Source of the DNA: Kineococcus sp. NBC_00420
GTDB taxonomy: Bacteria; Actinomycetota; Actinomycetes; Actinomycetales; Kineococcaceae
Length of the DNA: 64,000 nt
Assembly: GCF_036021035.1 (NCBI RefSeq)
Contig: NZ_CP107930.1
Coordinates: 3,720,001-3,784,000, forward strand
Direction: 5' to 3'
Shown: positions 10,156-18,472 of the stretch, piece after piece
Layout: every line of letters starts with the position of its first letter
Position numbering within the stretch: position 1 is the first letter of the stretch
Position numbers and translations under genes: made by a program
The notes under the pieces: model-generated
Database searches by the model: none
The model's input: only the letters and a program-made list of their open reading frames with translations
What the model was told of the DNA's origin: nothing

Positions 10156-10647
10156 GTGAGCGACGTGGAACTCGTCCTGGCCGCCCCGGAGGACACCGTC
10201 GCCTTCGGTGCCCGGGTGGGCGGCGCCCTGCGGGCCGGTGACCTCGTCCTGCTCTCCGGGGACCTGGGCGCGGGGAAGACGACGTTCACCCGCGGTCTCG
10301 CCGACGCCCTCGGCGTCCGCGGTCCGGTGACCTCGCCGACGTTCGTCATCGCCCGCGTGCACCCCTCCCTCGTGGGCGGGCCGGAACTCGTCCACGTCGA
10401 CGCCTACCGGCTCGGCTCGCTCGCCGAGGTCGACGACCTCGATCTCGACACCGACGCGCAGGACGCCGTCACGGTGGTCGAGTGGGGCCGCGGGCTCGTC
10501 GAGGGGCTCACCGGCGACCGACTCGAGATCGACCTGCTCCGCCCGCACGGAGGGGTCCCCGGCGTCGAGGGCGAGGAACCCGTCGAACCGCGCCGGGTCC
10601 GCGTCCGGGCCGTCGGTGCCCGCTGGGTCGGGGTGGACCTCACGTGA
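10156..10647 (+). CDS. tsaE: tRNA t6A biosynthesis ATPase TsaE
   Basis: ATPase of the TsaBDE complex that makes N6-threonylcarbamoyladenosine at position 37 of ANN-decoding tRNAs. The 163-residue product has Walker A GDLGAGKT at 35-42 and the HVDAYRL motif typical of the family. A short C-terminal extension after residue 130 is not part of the usual core. Its partner tsaB lies 2 kb downstream; tsaD is not in the window. The start is 7 bases after the preceding stop. Confidence 0.93.
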   Translation: MSDVELVLAAPEDTVAFGARVGGALRAGDLVLLSGDLGAGKTTFTRGLADALGVRGPVTSPTFVIARVHPSLVGGPELVHVDAYRLGSLAEVDDLDLDTDAQDAVTVVEWGRGLVEGLTGDRLEIDLLRPHGGVPGVEGEEPVEPRRVRVRAVGARWVGVDLT

Positions 10648-11408
10648 ACCTCAGCGAGACCACCGACGACGAGCGCGTCCGGGGGTTCTCCCGCCGCCAC
10701 GCCGCACGCCCCCGCGTCGGGGTCCTCGTCGTGCACGGGTTCACGGCGACGCCGCTGACCGTCGCCGGCTGGGCGGAGGAGTTCCACGCGGCCGGGTTCG
10801 ACGTCGAGGTGCCGCTGCTGCCCGGCCACGGCACCACCGCGCACGACTGCGACGCGAGCACCTGGGCCGACTGGCTCGGTGGAACCGCGGCGGCCCTGGC
10901 CCGGCTGGAGAACGAGTCCGTCGTGGTCGCCGGGATCTCGATGGGCGGCGGCCTCGTGCTGCGGTTGGCGCAACTGCACCCCGACCGCGTCCACGCCGTC
11001 GTCCTGGCCAACCCGGCCGTCGGGCTCGACCCGCTGCGGGCGCTCGCCGTCCAGACGCTGGGGCGGGTCCTGCCGACCTGGCCCGCGATCGCGGGGGACC
11101 TCGCGGACCCCTCGGTGCGCGTCCTCGCCTACGACAGCACCCCGTTGCGGGCGTTGGTGTCGCAGGCCGCGGGCTGGCGCGACGTGCGCCGCGACCTGGC
11201 CCGGGTGCGCCAGCCGGTGCTGCTGCTGCGGTCCCGGGTCGACCACGTGGTGCCCGCGTCGTCGTCCCGGACCGTCCTGGCCGGGATCTCCTCCCGCGAC
11301 GTCACCGAGGTGGTCTACGCCAACAGCTTCCACGAACTCACGTCGGACGTGGACTCGCCGTCGGTGTTCGCGGAATCGGTGCGGTTCGCTCGCCGCGTCG
11401 GCGGCTGA
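10644..11408 (+). CDS. carboxylesterase-like alpha/beta hydrolase
   Basis: A 254-residue cytoplasmic hydrolase resembling monoacylglycerol lipase or carboxylesterase of the Est30 type. The serine is in GISMGG (about residue 98), the aspartate in RSRVDHVVP and the histidine in NSFHELTSD. The HGFTATP strand supplies the oxyanion hole. The GTG overlaps the tsaE stop (GTGA), indicating translational coupling. The 3' end overlaps the convergent HTTM gene by 71 bases. Substrate unknown. Confidence 0.87.
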   Translation: MNLSETTDDERVRGFSRRHAARPRVGVLVVHGFTATPLTVAGWAEEFHAAGFDVEVPLLPGHGTTAHDCDASTWADWLGGTAAALARLENESVVVAGISMGGGLVLRLAQLHPDRVHAVVLANPAVGLDPLRALAVQTLGRVLPTWPAIAGDLADPSVRVLAYDSTPLRALVSQAAGWRDVRRDLARVRQPVLLLRSRVDHVVPASSSRTVLAGISSRDVTEVVYANSFHELTSDVDSPSVFAESVRFARRVGG

Positions 11409-12201
11409 GGCGTTCCAGGGGGAGGAACGCGGCCCAGCAGACGACCGTCGGCAGGAAGTGGATGCCGAGGGTCAGGTAGGTCGAGAGGTGGAACACCACC
11501 ACGGCCCCCAGGGCCGCCCAGAGCAGTCGGCGCCGCAGGAAGAGGGCGACCGGGGCAAGGAACTCGCAGCAGAGCACCACCCACTGCACGGCGACGAGGA
11601 ACTGCGGGACCTCCAGCAGCAGGCGCGACACCGCGTTCCCACGGCGGGTCAGTGCCCACACCGTGACGGCGCCGTCGGCCCACGCCGCGGGGGTCCCGCT
11701 GCGGACCCACTTGCTCACCGCGGAACCGGTGTAGGTCATCACCGTGGCGATCTGCACGCACCGCACCGCCCACCCGGCGCTCCGGCTGGGGCGCAGGTCG
11801 TCGGCGTCGGCGCGCCCCACGCTCAGCAGCGCGAACACCGCCACGACGATCGCCATGTGGTCGTGGGCGACGTAGCCGAACCCCATGCTCCAGAACACCC
11901 AGGGCAGGTAACCGACGGCGGTGCAGACCCATCCGATGTGCCCCAGCCGACGGGTGAGGCTCAGGGCGAAACCCGCGGCCATGAGGACGAGGGCGGTCGT
12001 GGCGGTCAGCGACGTCGGCGGCGGCAGGTGCAGGGTGCGCCCGACGATCCCCGGGTGCCAGAACGCGGCGACGTGGACGTGCTGCAGGACGTGGTTCGTG
12101 AGCAGCGTCGCGTCGAGGAGGACGAACCCCGCCAGGATCCGGCGCAACCACGCGACCCGGGCGGCCGGGACGGCCGGGACCAGCCAGTCGAGGACCGTCA
12201 C
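11338..12201 (-). CDS. HTTM-type multi-pass membrane protein
   Basis: A 287-residue integral membrane protein with about seven hydrophobic segments, rich in Trp and His. It resembles HTTM-domain proteins, distantly related to vitamin K-dependent gamma-carboxylase; the family match is from memory of sequence style, not a search. Motifs of note are HDHMAIVV and YTGSAVSKW. The GTG overlaps the stop of the gene at 12198-12650, so they form a two-gene operon. The last 23 codons lie antisense to the end of the esterase gene and look like a poorly conserved basic/proline tail. Confidence 0.75.
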   Translation of the reverse strand: MTVLDWLVPAVPAARVAWLRRILAGFVLLDATLLTNHVLQHVHVAAFWHPGIVGRTLHLPPPTSLTATTALVLMAAGFALSLTRRLGHIGWVCTAVGYLPWVFWSMGFGYVAHDHMAIVVAVFALLSVGRADADDLRPSRSAGWAVRCVQIATVMTYTGSAVSKWVRSGTPAAWADGAVTVWALTRRGNAVSRLLLEVPQFLVAVQWVVLCCEFLAPVALFLRRRLLWAALGAVVVFHLSTYLTLGIHFLPTVVCWAAFLPLERLSRRRGERTAPIPRTPTASPRPT

Positions 12202-12650
12202 CGCGACCACTGCGCCAGGACCGTCAGCTCCGGCGCGCCGGAGGCGGTCGCGTCGCGCAGCCGCTGGGAGGAGCGGACGAGCCGCAGCCCGTCCAGCAGC
12301 GGGGCCGAGGGGTGCAGGGCCGCGCGGGAGCGCGCGAGGTCGCCCAGGAGTTCCGGGTGGTCGATGACGCGCAGCTGCTGGCTCTCCAGTTCGGAACGGG
12401 AGAGCCCGACCGACCCGGGGCTGAGCGCGACCCGCACGACCTCGCCGTCGGCGGTGATGCCCTCGAGGTAGGTGGAGACGACGGTGCCGTCGCTCGCCCG
12501 GGGGGTCGCGTACTGCGACAGCGAACCGAGCGGGAACCAGTCGTTGGTGTCGCGCAGCTGCGCGCCGAGCAGGACGGCGAGGCCGACGACGAGGACGAGC
12601 ACCCGCCACGCCGAACGCGGGACGGACAACCGCGGCGGACCCTCGACCAC
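12198..12650 (-). CDS. single-pass membrane protein paired with HTTM gene
   Basis: A 150-residue protein with one N-terminal transmembrane segment (about residues 14-31) and an external-looking domain that starts FPLGSLSQYATPR. I do not recognise a catalytic motif. It is translationally coupled to the HTTM gene (GTGA overlap), so the two products probably act together at the membrane. An upstream in-frame start near 12700 is possible but has no better signal; the chosen GTG has a G-rich stretch 7 bases ahead. Confidence 0.7.
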   Translation of the reverse strand: MVEGPPRLSVPRSAWRVLVLVVGLAVLLGAQLRDTNDWFPLGSLSQYATPRASDGTVVSTYLEGITADGEVVRVALSPGSVGLSRSELESQQLRVIDHPELLGDLARSRAALHPSAPLLDGLRLVRSSQRLRDATASGAPELTVLAQWSR

Positions 12651-12714
12651 GAAACCCCCTGCTGCTGCGTTCCCGACCGAGTTGCCGACCGAGCGGCCAC
12701 TGTAGTGACCCGGC

Positions 12715-12720
12715 TACCCT
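12715..12720 (+). promoter_or_regulatory. tsaB -10 element (TACCCT)
   Basis: TACCCT lies 6 bases before GTG 12727, with no Shine-Dalgarno sequence between them. The transcript is probably leaderless. It separates tsaB expression from tsaE, which is more than 2 kb upstream. Confidence 0.55.
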
Positions 12721-12726
12721 GCTCGC

Positions 12727-13392
12727 GTGCTCCTGCTCGCGATCGACACGGCCACCGCCGGCGTGGCGGTCGCCGTCCACGACGGCGACCGGGTCCTGGC
12801 CGCCGCCCGCGCGGGGGACGCGCGCCACCACAACGAGGTGCTCGTCCCCACGATCGCCGCCGTCCTCGAGGAGGCCGGCCGGGAGCGGACCGACGTCACC
12901 GACGTCGCGGTGGGGGTCGGTCCCGGCCCCTACACCGGGCTGCGGGTGGGGCTGGCGACGGCGCGCACGCTGGCCCTGGCCTGGGGGGCCCGGATCCACG
13001 GGGTCTGCTCGCTCGACGTGCTGGCCGCGCAGGCCGTCGCCGAGGGATTGACCGGGGAGTTCCTCGTCGCCACCGACGCCCGCCGCCGCGAGGTCCACAC
13101 CGCGCGCTACCTCGCCACGACCGAGGGGGTGCGGCGGACCGCCGGTCCCGACGTCGTCGCCCCGGCGTCGCTGACCCCCGACGTCCCCGTCGTGGGCGCC
13201 GGCACGCGGCTCTACCCCGACGTCCTCGGACCCGCCCGGGCCCCCTTCGACGCCGACGGTGCTGCGCTGGCCCACCTGGTCGTCGACACCCTCGCCGGCC
13301 GGGCGACGTGGGAACTGCTGCCCCCGGAACCGCTGTACCTGCGGCGCCCCGACGCGACCGAGCCGGGAGCGCGCAAGCGCGTCACGGCGTGA
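12727..13392 (+). CDS. tsaB: tRNA t6A biosynthesis protein TsaB
   Basis: Non-catalytic ASKHA-fold partner of TsaD in t6A synthesis. The 221-residue product starts MLLLAIDTATAGVAVAV, the typical TsaB opening, and has the GPGPYTGLRVGLATAR motif near 60-77. It lacks the metal-binding HxxxH of TsaD, so it is TsaB rather than TsaD. In most actinobacteria rimI and tsaD follow directly; here rimI is 4.6 kb away and tsaD is not in the window. Confidence 0.93.
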   Translation: MLLLAIDTATAGVAVAVHDGDRVLAAARAGDARHHNEVLVPTIAAVLEEAGRERTDVTDVAVGVGPGPYTGLRVGLATARTLALAWGARIHGVCSLDVLAAQAVAEGLTGEFLVATDARRREVHTARYLATTEGVRRTAGPDVVAPASLTPDVPVVGAGTRLYPDVLGPARAPFDADGAALAHLVVDTLAGRATWELLPPEPLYLRRPDATEPGARKRVTA

Positions 13393-13455
13393 CGGAGCAC
13401 GACTCGGCGTAGCCTGTCGATCGATACAGCGGGAAGTCTCGACGAGGAGGTCTCC

Positions 13456-14823
13456 ATGCCAGCGACGACGCCGGCCGCACCGTCCGGAACCGTGCTCGCC
13501 TCGGCCGTCAGCCGGGCGACCAGACGGCTGATGCCGATGATCGTGATCCTCTACGTCGTCGCGTTCCTGGACCGCACCAACGTGGGGTTCGCGACGAAGG
13601 GCCTCGAGCTGGACCGCGGCATCTCCACCGCGGCGTACGCGTTCGGGGCCGGGGTGTTCTTCATCGGCTACGCGATCTTCGAGATCCCCAGCAACCTCGC
13701 CCTGCAGCGGTTCGGCGCCAAGCTGTGGCTGGCCCGCATCGCCATCACCTGGGGCCTGGTGTCGGCGTCCTTCGCCTTCGTGCAGGGCGAGAAGTCGTTC
13801 ATCGCCCTGCGTTTCCTGCTCGGGGTGACCGAGGCCGGGTTGTTCCCCGGCATCATCATGTACCTCTCGGAGTGGTTCCCCAACCGCGACCGCGTGCGGT
13901 TGTTCGCCATCTTCTACCTGGCCCAGCCGTTCTCGCAGATCATCGGTTCCCCGCTCTCGGGAGTCCTCATCGACGTGGGGAACGCCTCGGCCGGCGGCGT
14001 CACCGGGTGGCAGCTGATGTTCGCCGTGGAGGGCGCGCTGGCCGTGATCGCCGGCGTGGCCGCGATCTTCCTCCTGGTGGACTCCCCGGAGAAGGCGACG
14101 TTCCTGTCCGCGCCGCAGAAGACGGCCCTGCGCGAGGCGATGGCCGGTGAGGACGAGCTGCGCCGCAGCGACGGGCCCAGCGGGGTGTGGGCGGCCATGC
14201 GCAACGGCCGGGTCTGGTACTTCACCGTCATCTACTTCTGCCTGCAGATCGCGGTGTACGGGGTGACGTTCAACCTGCCGGACCAGGTGTCCAGCCTGGT
14301 GGGCCGCGACGTCGGCTGGCAGGTCGGGCTGATCGCCGCGATCCCGTGGACCGTCGGCATCTTCGCCTGCTACTACGTCGGCAAGAACGCCGTGACCGTG
14401 ACCCGTCGCCGGGTCTGGGGCGCGTGGTTGTTCGCCAGCACCGGGATCTTCGTCTTCGGTTCCGCGTGGGCCGGAGCCAACGGGTACGCGCTGCTGGGCA
14501 TCCTCTTCATCACGATCGCGGTGTCGTCGTTCCTCAGCATCGGCCCCATCGCCTGGTCCTTCCCGACGGCGTTCCTCACCGGACCGGCCGCCGCGGCCGG
14601 CATCGGGCTCATCAACTCCCTGGGCAACCTCGGGGGTTTCGTCGCCCCGAACCTTCGGGAGGGGATCGTCGGCGCCACCGGCTCCGACGCGCTGGGGATC
14701 GCCGCGCTGGGCGTCCTGCCGTTCCTGGCCGCGGTGATGATGCTGGGCACCAAGCGGTTCCGCACGAGTTCCGACCGGTTGCTGGTGGACGTGCGCGGGG
14801 AGCGTGCGGACCGCAAGGCCTGA
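13456..14823 (+). CDS. MFS transporter, anion:cation symporter (ACS) type
   Basis: Inner-membrane transporter of 455 residues with about 12 transmembrane helices. The start DRTNVGFA (about residue 36) and the FEIPSNLALQRFGAKLWLAR loop are characteristic of the ACS branch, which moves organic anions such as phthalate, galactonate or tartrate. The actual substrate cannot be told. The ATG has a strong AGGAGG 6 bases upstream, and TAGCCT at 13410-13415 is a plausible -10 with a leader of about 35 bases carrying a TCGATCGA palindrome. It sits alone between tsaB and an interrupted gene, so it looks like an insertion into the tsaB-rimI backbone. Confidence 0.9.
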   Translation: MPATTPAAPSGTVLASAVSRATRRLMPMIVILYVVAFLDRTNVGFATKGLELDRGISTAAYAFGAGVFFIGYAIFEIPSNLALQRFGAKLWLARIAITWGLVSASFAFVQGEKSFIALRFLLGVTEAGLFPGIIMYLSEWFPNRDRVRLFAIFYLAQPFSQIIGSPLSGVLIDVGNASAGGVTGWQLMFAVEGALAVIAGVAAIFLLVDSPEKATFLSAPQKTALREAMAGEDELRRSDGPSGVWAAMRNGRVWYFTVIYFCLQIAVYGVTFNLPDQVSSLVGRDVGWQVGLIAAIPWTVGIFACYYVGKNAVTVTRRRVWGAWLFASTGIFVFGSAWAGANGYALLGILFITIAVSSFLSIGPIAWSFPTAFLTGPAAAAGIGLINSLGNLGGFVAPNLREGIVGATGSDALGIAALGVLPFLAAVMMLGTKRFRTSSDRLLVDVRGERADRKA

Positions 14824-14832
14824 CCGGGAGGA

Positions 14833-14882
14833 GGGGAACGTTCGGCGGCCCGGACCGCTCCGGGAGCCGCCGAACGTTCCCC
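14833..14882. terminator. bidirectional terminator
   Basis: A 17-bp perfect stem (14833-14849 with 14866-14882) whose loop can fold further through CCGG/CCGG. It lies between the MFS gene and the convergent interrupted gene and can end transcription from both sides. Confidence 0.8.
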
Positions 14883-15419
14883 TTCCCGGGCCGCGTCAGT
14901 GACGCGCGTCCCACCACTGCAGCACCCGGGTCCCGAGGAACGTGAGCCAGCGCGAAGGTTCTCCGACCTCGCCGTCGACCTCGAACCACGACCGCCCGGG
15001 GTGGCGGTGCTCCAGCAACCACGTCCCGTCCTCCCGGCGGTCGGCGCGCACGACCTCGACGGCCTCGGCCAGTCGCGGATCGGGAGGACTCCCGTCGTGC
15101 AGGTTCGCGGCGCGGAAGTGGTCGAGGGCGTTGAGGGCGTTGTACTCCCAGCGCAGCGGGAAGGCGAAGCGGCTCACCCAGGGTCCGACGGGTTCCCCGG
15201 TCGAGAGCCGGTGCAGCAGCCGGCGCTCCAGCAGGTACTCCTCCCCGGCGTGGCGGGCCGAACGCAGTTCCGCGGAACCCCCGGTGGCCCGTTCGTGGGC
15301 CAGCAACCCCTTGAGGGAGTTCAGCGTGGAGTGGAACGAGGAGCGGGTGGAACCGTCCACCCAGGCGCAGTTCCAGCCGCCGTCGGGCAGCCGGTGGTCC
15401 ACGAACCACCGCGCGATCC

Positions 15420-15436
15420 CTGAGCCTGGATCCACC
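15420..15436 (+). repeat. left IS end: target duplication plus inverted repeat
   Basis: CTGAG (15420-15424) is the target-site copy. CCTGGATCCACC (15425-15436) is the left terminal inverted repeat. Confidence 0.92.
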
Positions 15437-15545
15437 GTCCCGTGATGCTGCGGGGGCCAGTACGTGAGGCGGCGGGTGGCTTCTGACCTGCAACGATGGG
15501 ACTTCTCTACGGTTCCAACGCAGCAGCAAGGAAGACACCCGCCAA

Positions 15546-17015
15546 ATGCAAGTCTCGCACGCCCTCCCCACCACCGCGGCGGCGTCCTCGATCACCTTCG
15601 ACGACCCAAACCTCATCGCCCACGCCGGCCTGGCCCCGGCCCTGCAACTGGCCCAGACCGCGGGCCTGCACGACCTGCTCGGCCAGCACCTCACCCTCGC
15701 CGGGCCCGGGTCGGCTAACGCTGCGGCCAAGGCCACCGGCCTGGTCGCCGGGATGTTAGTCGGCGCCGACAGCATCGACGACATGGACGTCCTGCGACAC
15801 GGCGCGAACACGAAACTGTTCGACGACGTCCGCGCCCCCTCGACCTTGGGGACGTTCCTGCGGACCTTCACTCACGGCCACGTCCGCCAACTCGACGCCG
15901 TCGCGGCCCGGTTCCTGACCGGCCTGCAGACCACGACCGCCGCGGTTGGGTCACCGCTACTGGCCGATGCCGACCAGATCCTCTACGTCGATGTCGACGA
16001 CACCATCCGCCAGACCTACGGCTACGCCAAGCAGGGCGCCGGATACGGCTACTCGAAAGTCAAAGGCCTGAACGCGATGCTGGTGACCGCGACCACCCCG
16101 GCCAGCACGCCGGTGATCGTGGGAACCCGCTTGCGAAAGGGATCGGTCGCCAGCGCTAAGGGTGCGCCGAAACTACTGGGCGATGCCCTAGCGACCCTCA
16201 AACGCACCGGCACCGGCACCGGCACCGGTGCTGGTGCTGGTGCGGCTACCGGTGGCGGGTTGGTGATCGTGCGGGCCGATTCGGCCTACTACAACCACGC
16301 CGTGATCGCCGCCGCCCGCCGCGGCCGGGCCCGCTTCTCCCTCACCGCTCGCAGCAATCCCGCTGTCCGGCGGGCGATCGCGGGCATCGCCGACGATGCC
16401 TGGACGCCGATCAAGTACACCGACGCGGTCTGGGATGAAGACGACCGGCGCTGGGTTTCTGATGCCGAGGTCGCCGAGACGACCTACACCGCGTTCACCG
16501 GCCGCAGGAAGGCTGAGCACGTGAGGGCGCGGTTGATCGTCCGCCGCGTCAAACGGTTGAACCCCGCCGCTCTCGGTCGGGGGCAGGGTGAGTTGTTCGA
16601 GACCTATCGCTATCACGCGGTGTTCACCGACTCCCCGCTGCCGATGCTGGTCGCGGAGAAAGATCACCGCGCGCACGCGGTGATCGAGTCGGTGATCGCC
16701 GAGGCCAAGGACGGGCCGTTGGCGCATCTGCCGTCGGGGAAGTTCCAGGCCAACGCTGCCTGGTTGGTGTTGGCCGCGATCACGCACAACCTGACCCGAG
16801 CCATTGCCGCGTTGGCGGGGACGACCCACCGTCGCGAACGTGCTGGGACGATCCGGGGCAAGCTGATCAGCTTGCCGGCGCGGGTCGCGTTCTCGGCTCG
16901 TCGGCTGCGGTTGCACGCCCCGTCCGGCTGGCCCTGGCAGTCCGGCTTGGAGAACGTGTTGGTCGCCATCGTTGAAATCGACCGGCATCAGCCGGTCGTG
17001 ACCCGCCGGATCTGA
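15546..17015 (+). CDS. IS1380-family transposase
   Basis: DDE-type transposase of 489 residues that moves the surrounding element. The N-terminus (SFDDPNLIAHAGL), the GADSIDDMDVLRHG motif and VRAPSTLGTFLR are hallmarks of actinobacterial IS1380 transposases. YVDVDDT (about residue 140) and VRADSAYYN (about 240) hold likely catalytic aspartates. An unusual low-complexity stretch of alternating Thr/Gly and Ala/Gly (about residues 219-235) is encoded by a GGCACC/GGTGCT repeat. The frame is intact, so the enzyme is probably functional. The ATG follows a modest AAGGAAG site. Confidence 0.93.
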   Translation: MQVSHALPTTAAASSITFDDPNLIAHAGLAPALQLAQTAGLHDLLGQHLTLAGPGSANAAAKATGLVAGMLVGADSIDDMDVLRHGANTKLFDDVRAPSTLGTFLRTFTHGHVRQLDAVAARFLTGLQTTTAAVGSPLLADADQILYVDVDDTIRQTYGYAKQGAGYGYSKVKGLNAMLVTATTPASTPVIVGTRLRKGSVASAKGAPKLLGDALATLKRTGTGTGTGAGAGAATGGGLVIVRADSAYYNHAVIAAARRGRARFSLTARSNPAVRRAIAGIADDAWTPIKYTDAVWDEDDRRWVSDAEVAETTYTAFTGRRKAEHVRARLIVRRVKRLNPAALGRGQGELFETYRYHAVFTDSPLPMLVAEKDHRAHAVIESVIAEAKDGPLAHLPSGKFQANAAWLVLAAITHNLTRAIAALAGTTHRRERAGTIRGKLISLPARVAFSARRLRLHAPSGWPWQSGLENVLVAIVEIDRHQPVVTRRI

Positions 17016-17103
17016 GCACTGCCCGACGCCCACCGCCCGAGAGGGCACGACCAGGAATCGCCGTGGAAGAGCCAACACCCGGTCGGCGGCTATCTGATGC
17101 CCT

Positions 17104-17140
17104 GCTCGTGGTGACCTGCCTTCGGCAGGTCACCACGAGC
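17104..17140. terminator. subterminal hairpin inside the IS right end
   Basis: A 17-bp perfect stem (17104-17120 with 17124-17140) with a TTC loop, 17 bases inside the right inverted repeat. It may end transposase transcripts or block transcription entering from the host gene. It could also be read as part of the transposase-binding end. Confidence 0.65.
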
Positions 17141-17156
17141 TCATCGGTCATTCGGT

Positions 17157-17173
17157 GGTGGATCCAGGCTGAG
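17157..17173 (+). repeat. right IS end: inverted repeat plus target duplication
   Basis: GGTGGATCCAGG (17157-17168) is the right terminal repeat. CTGAG (17169-17173) is the second target copy. Confidence 0.92.
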
Positions 17174-17624
17174 ACGTCGGCGCCGAGCCAGGTGCCGTTG
17201 GCCAGCGTCCACGCGTTGACGCAGCAGTCGACCTCGCCGCCCCAGTAGGCCAGGCCCTGGTACTCCCAGCGGGAGTTCTCGGCGAGGGCGTCGGCCGTGC
17301 CGGTCAACGCGGAGGCGTCCACCCCCCACTCGCGCAGGTCGTTCAGCGCCCACGTCGTGGCCGTCCAGGGTTGTCCGTCCTCCGCGGGGCTCGCGTCCGC
17401 CGGGAAGTACGCCCCACCGGCCCACTGCCCGTCGGCGTCCTGCGCGGCCAGCAGGCGCGCGCCGAAACCCTCGGTCGGGACGCGGTCACGGGTGGCCTCC
17501 CAGACCTGCGGTGGAGCGTCGAGCAGGTCGCGTTCGACCTGCCAGCGCAGGGCGGGGTCGGAGTCGAGCAGCCAGTCCAGCGTCGCCCGGGGCAGCACCA
17601 TGCGCCCAGGCTAGTCAGCGGGGC

Positions 17625-17993
17625 TCAGCCGGCGAGGCGACGCGTGGTGGCGAGGTGGAGGGCGCCCATCACGGCGGGGGCCAGCGCCATCCCGGGGTTG
17701 CGCCGCTGGATCCCCAGCAGGGAATCACCGAGCTGCACCGCACCGGCGATCGCCAGCAGGGTCGGGGTGGACCGGTCACCGCGGGCCAACGACACCAGCA
17801 GGGGGACGGCGACGGCCGCGGTGCGGACGGCCGAGGACGCGGCCCAGAACGATGCCAGCGGGTCGGCTGACCTGTTCGGCTGCACGTACTCCGGCCGCAG
17901 CACACCCCGCACGGCGAAGCCCGCGGCCGCGGCAGCACCCATCGCGTTGAGCGCCAGGACCGATCTCCGCACCGAGGACACCCCGGGATCCAA
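17625..17993 (-). CDS. small membrane protein of unknown function
   Basis: About 122 residues with three or four hydrophobic stretches (for example LALNAMGAAAAAGFAVRGV and a long Ala/Val-rich segment near 58-70). No catalytic motif is seen; the layout resembles small DUF4267-like membrane proteins, but that is only a resemblance. The start is uncertain: TTG 17993 gives the length quoted and GTG 17981 gives 118 residues. It is divergent from rimI, whose -10 element begins 6 bases from this start. Confidence 0.6.
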   Translation of the reverse strand: MDPGVSSVRRSVLALNAMGAAAAAGFAVRGVLRPEYVQPNRSADPLASFWAASSAVRTAAVAVPLLVSLARGDRSTPTLLAIAGAVQLGDSLLGIQRRNPGMALAPAVMGALHLATTRRLAG

Positions 17994-17998
17994 CCACC

Positions 17999-18004
17999 TA
18001 CCCT
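17999..18004 (+). promoter_or_regulatory. rimI -10 element (TACCCT)
   Basis: TACCCT followed by 6 bases and then GTG 18011. It gives rimI a private leaderless promoter after its separation from tsaB. Confidence 0.55.
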
Positions 18005-18010
18005 GACCCG

Positions 18011-18472
18011 GTGGGAACCGTCGAACTGCACGAGATGCGCTGGTGGCACGTCGCCGACGTGCACGTCCTCGAACAGGACCTCTTCGGCTCGACGGCCTGG
18101 TCGCTGGAGTCGTTCTGGGGTGAGCTGGCGCAGCCGAACCGGAGCTTCCTCGTCGCCCTCGAGGACGGGCGTGTCGTCGGCTACGGCGGGGTCGTGGTGA
18201 CCGGTGCCGACGCCGACGTGCAGACCCTCGGCGTCGCCCGCGACCAGCAGGGCCGGGGGACCGGCCGGACGCTGCTGCGGGCCCTGCGCGAGGAGGTCGT
18301 CGCCCGGGGTGCGACCCACCTGTTGCTGGAGGTCCGCGCCGACAACACCCCGGCGCAGAACCTCTACCTCAGCGAGGGTTTCGTCCAGATCGCCCGCCGG
18401 GCCCGCTACTACCAGCCCGACGACGTCGACGCGCTGATCCTGCGGGCCGACGTCAGGCGTCCTGGGAACTGA
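18011..18472 (+). CDS. rimI: ribosomal protein S18-alanine N-acetyltransferase-like GNAT
   Basis: Predicted to acetylate the N-terminal alanine of ribosomal protein S18 (and possibly others). The 153-residue product has the GNAT acetyl-CoA loop VARDQQGRGTGRTLL (about 77-91) and LLLEVRADNTPAQNLYLSEGF (about 107-127), the RimI-type substrate strand, with ARYYQPDDVDALIL near the end. Family plus its usual place between tsaB and tsaD support the name, although the neighbours have been moved apart. The 3' end overlaps the convergent CGNR gene by 20 bases. Confidence 0.88.
   Translation: MGTVELHEMRWWHVADVHVLEQDLFGSTAWSLESFWGELAQPNRSFLVALEDGRVVGYGGVVVTGADADVQTLGVARDQQGRGTGRTLLRALREEVVARGATHLLLEVRADNTPAQNLYLSEGFVQIARRARYYQPDDVDALILRADVRRPGN

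Larger units (their letters stand above)
15425..17168 (+). mobile_element. complete IS1380-family insertion sequence, 1744 bp
   Basis: The ends are perfect 12-bp inverted repeats, CCTGGATCCACC at 15425-15436 and its complement at 17157-17168. The flanks carry a 5-bp direct repeat, CTGAG, at 15420-15424 and 17169-17173. One transposase gene fills most of the element. Size, short CC-starting repeats and a 4-5 bp duplication fit the IS1380 family. The exact duplication and intact transposase suggest it is recent and perhaps still active. Confidence 0.93.
14896..17601 (-). pseudogene. squalene-cyclase/prenyltransferase-like gene split by an IS element
   Basis: The 5' part runs 17601-17174 and the 3' part 15419-14896. 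Removing the insertion plus one CTGAG copy joins them in frame at ...GADVS-GIARWFVDHR..., a 957-base reading frame for 318 residues. The product resembles actinobacterial proteins with alpha/alpha-toroid repeats (DADGQWAGG, LPDGGWNCAW), the fold of squalene cyclases and prenyltransferases. I cannot name a substrate. Both halves are otherwise free of stops, which implies a recent insertion. As it stands the protein is truncated after about 143 residues plus read-through into the element. Confidence 0.88.
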
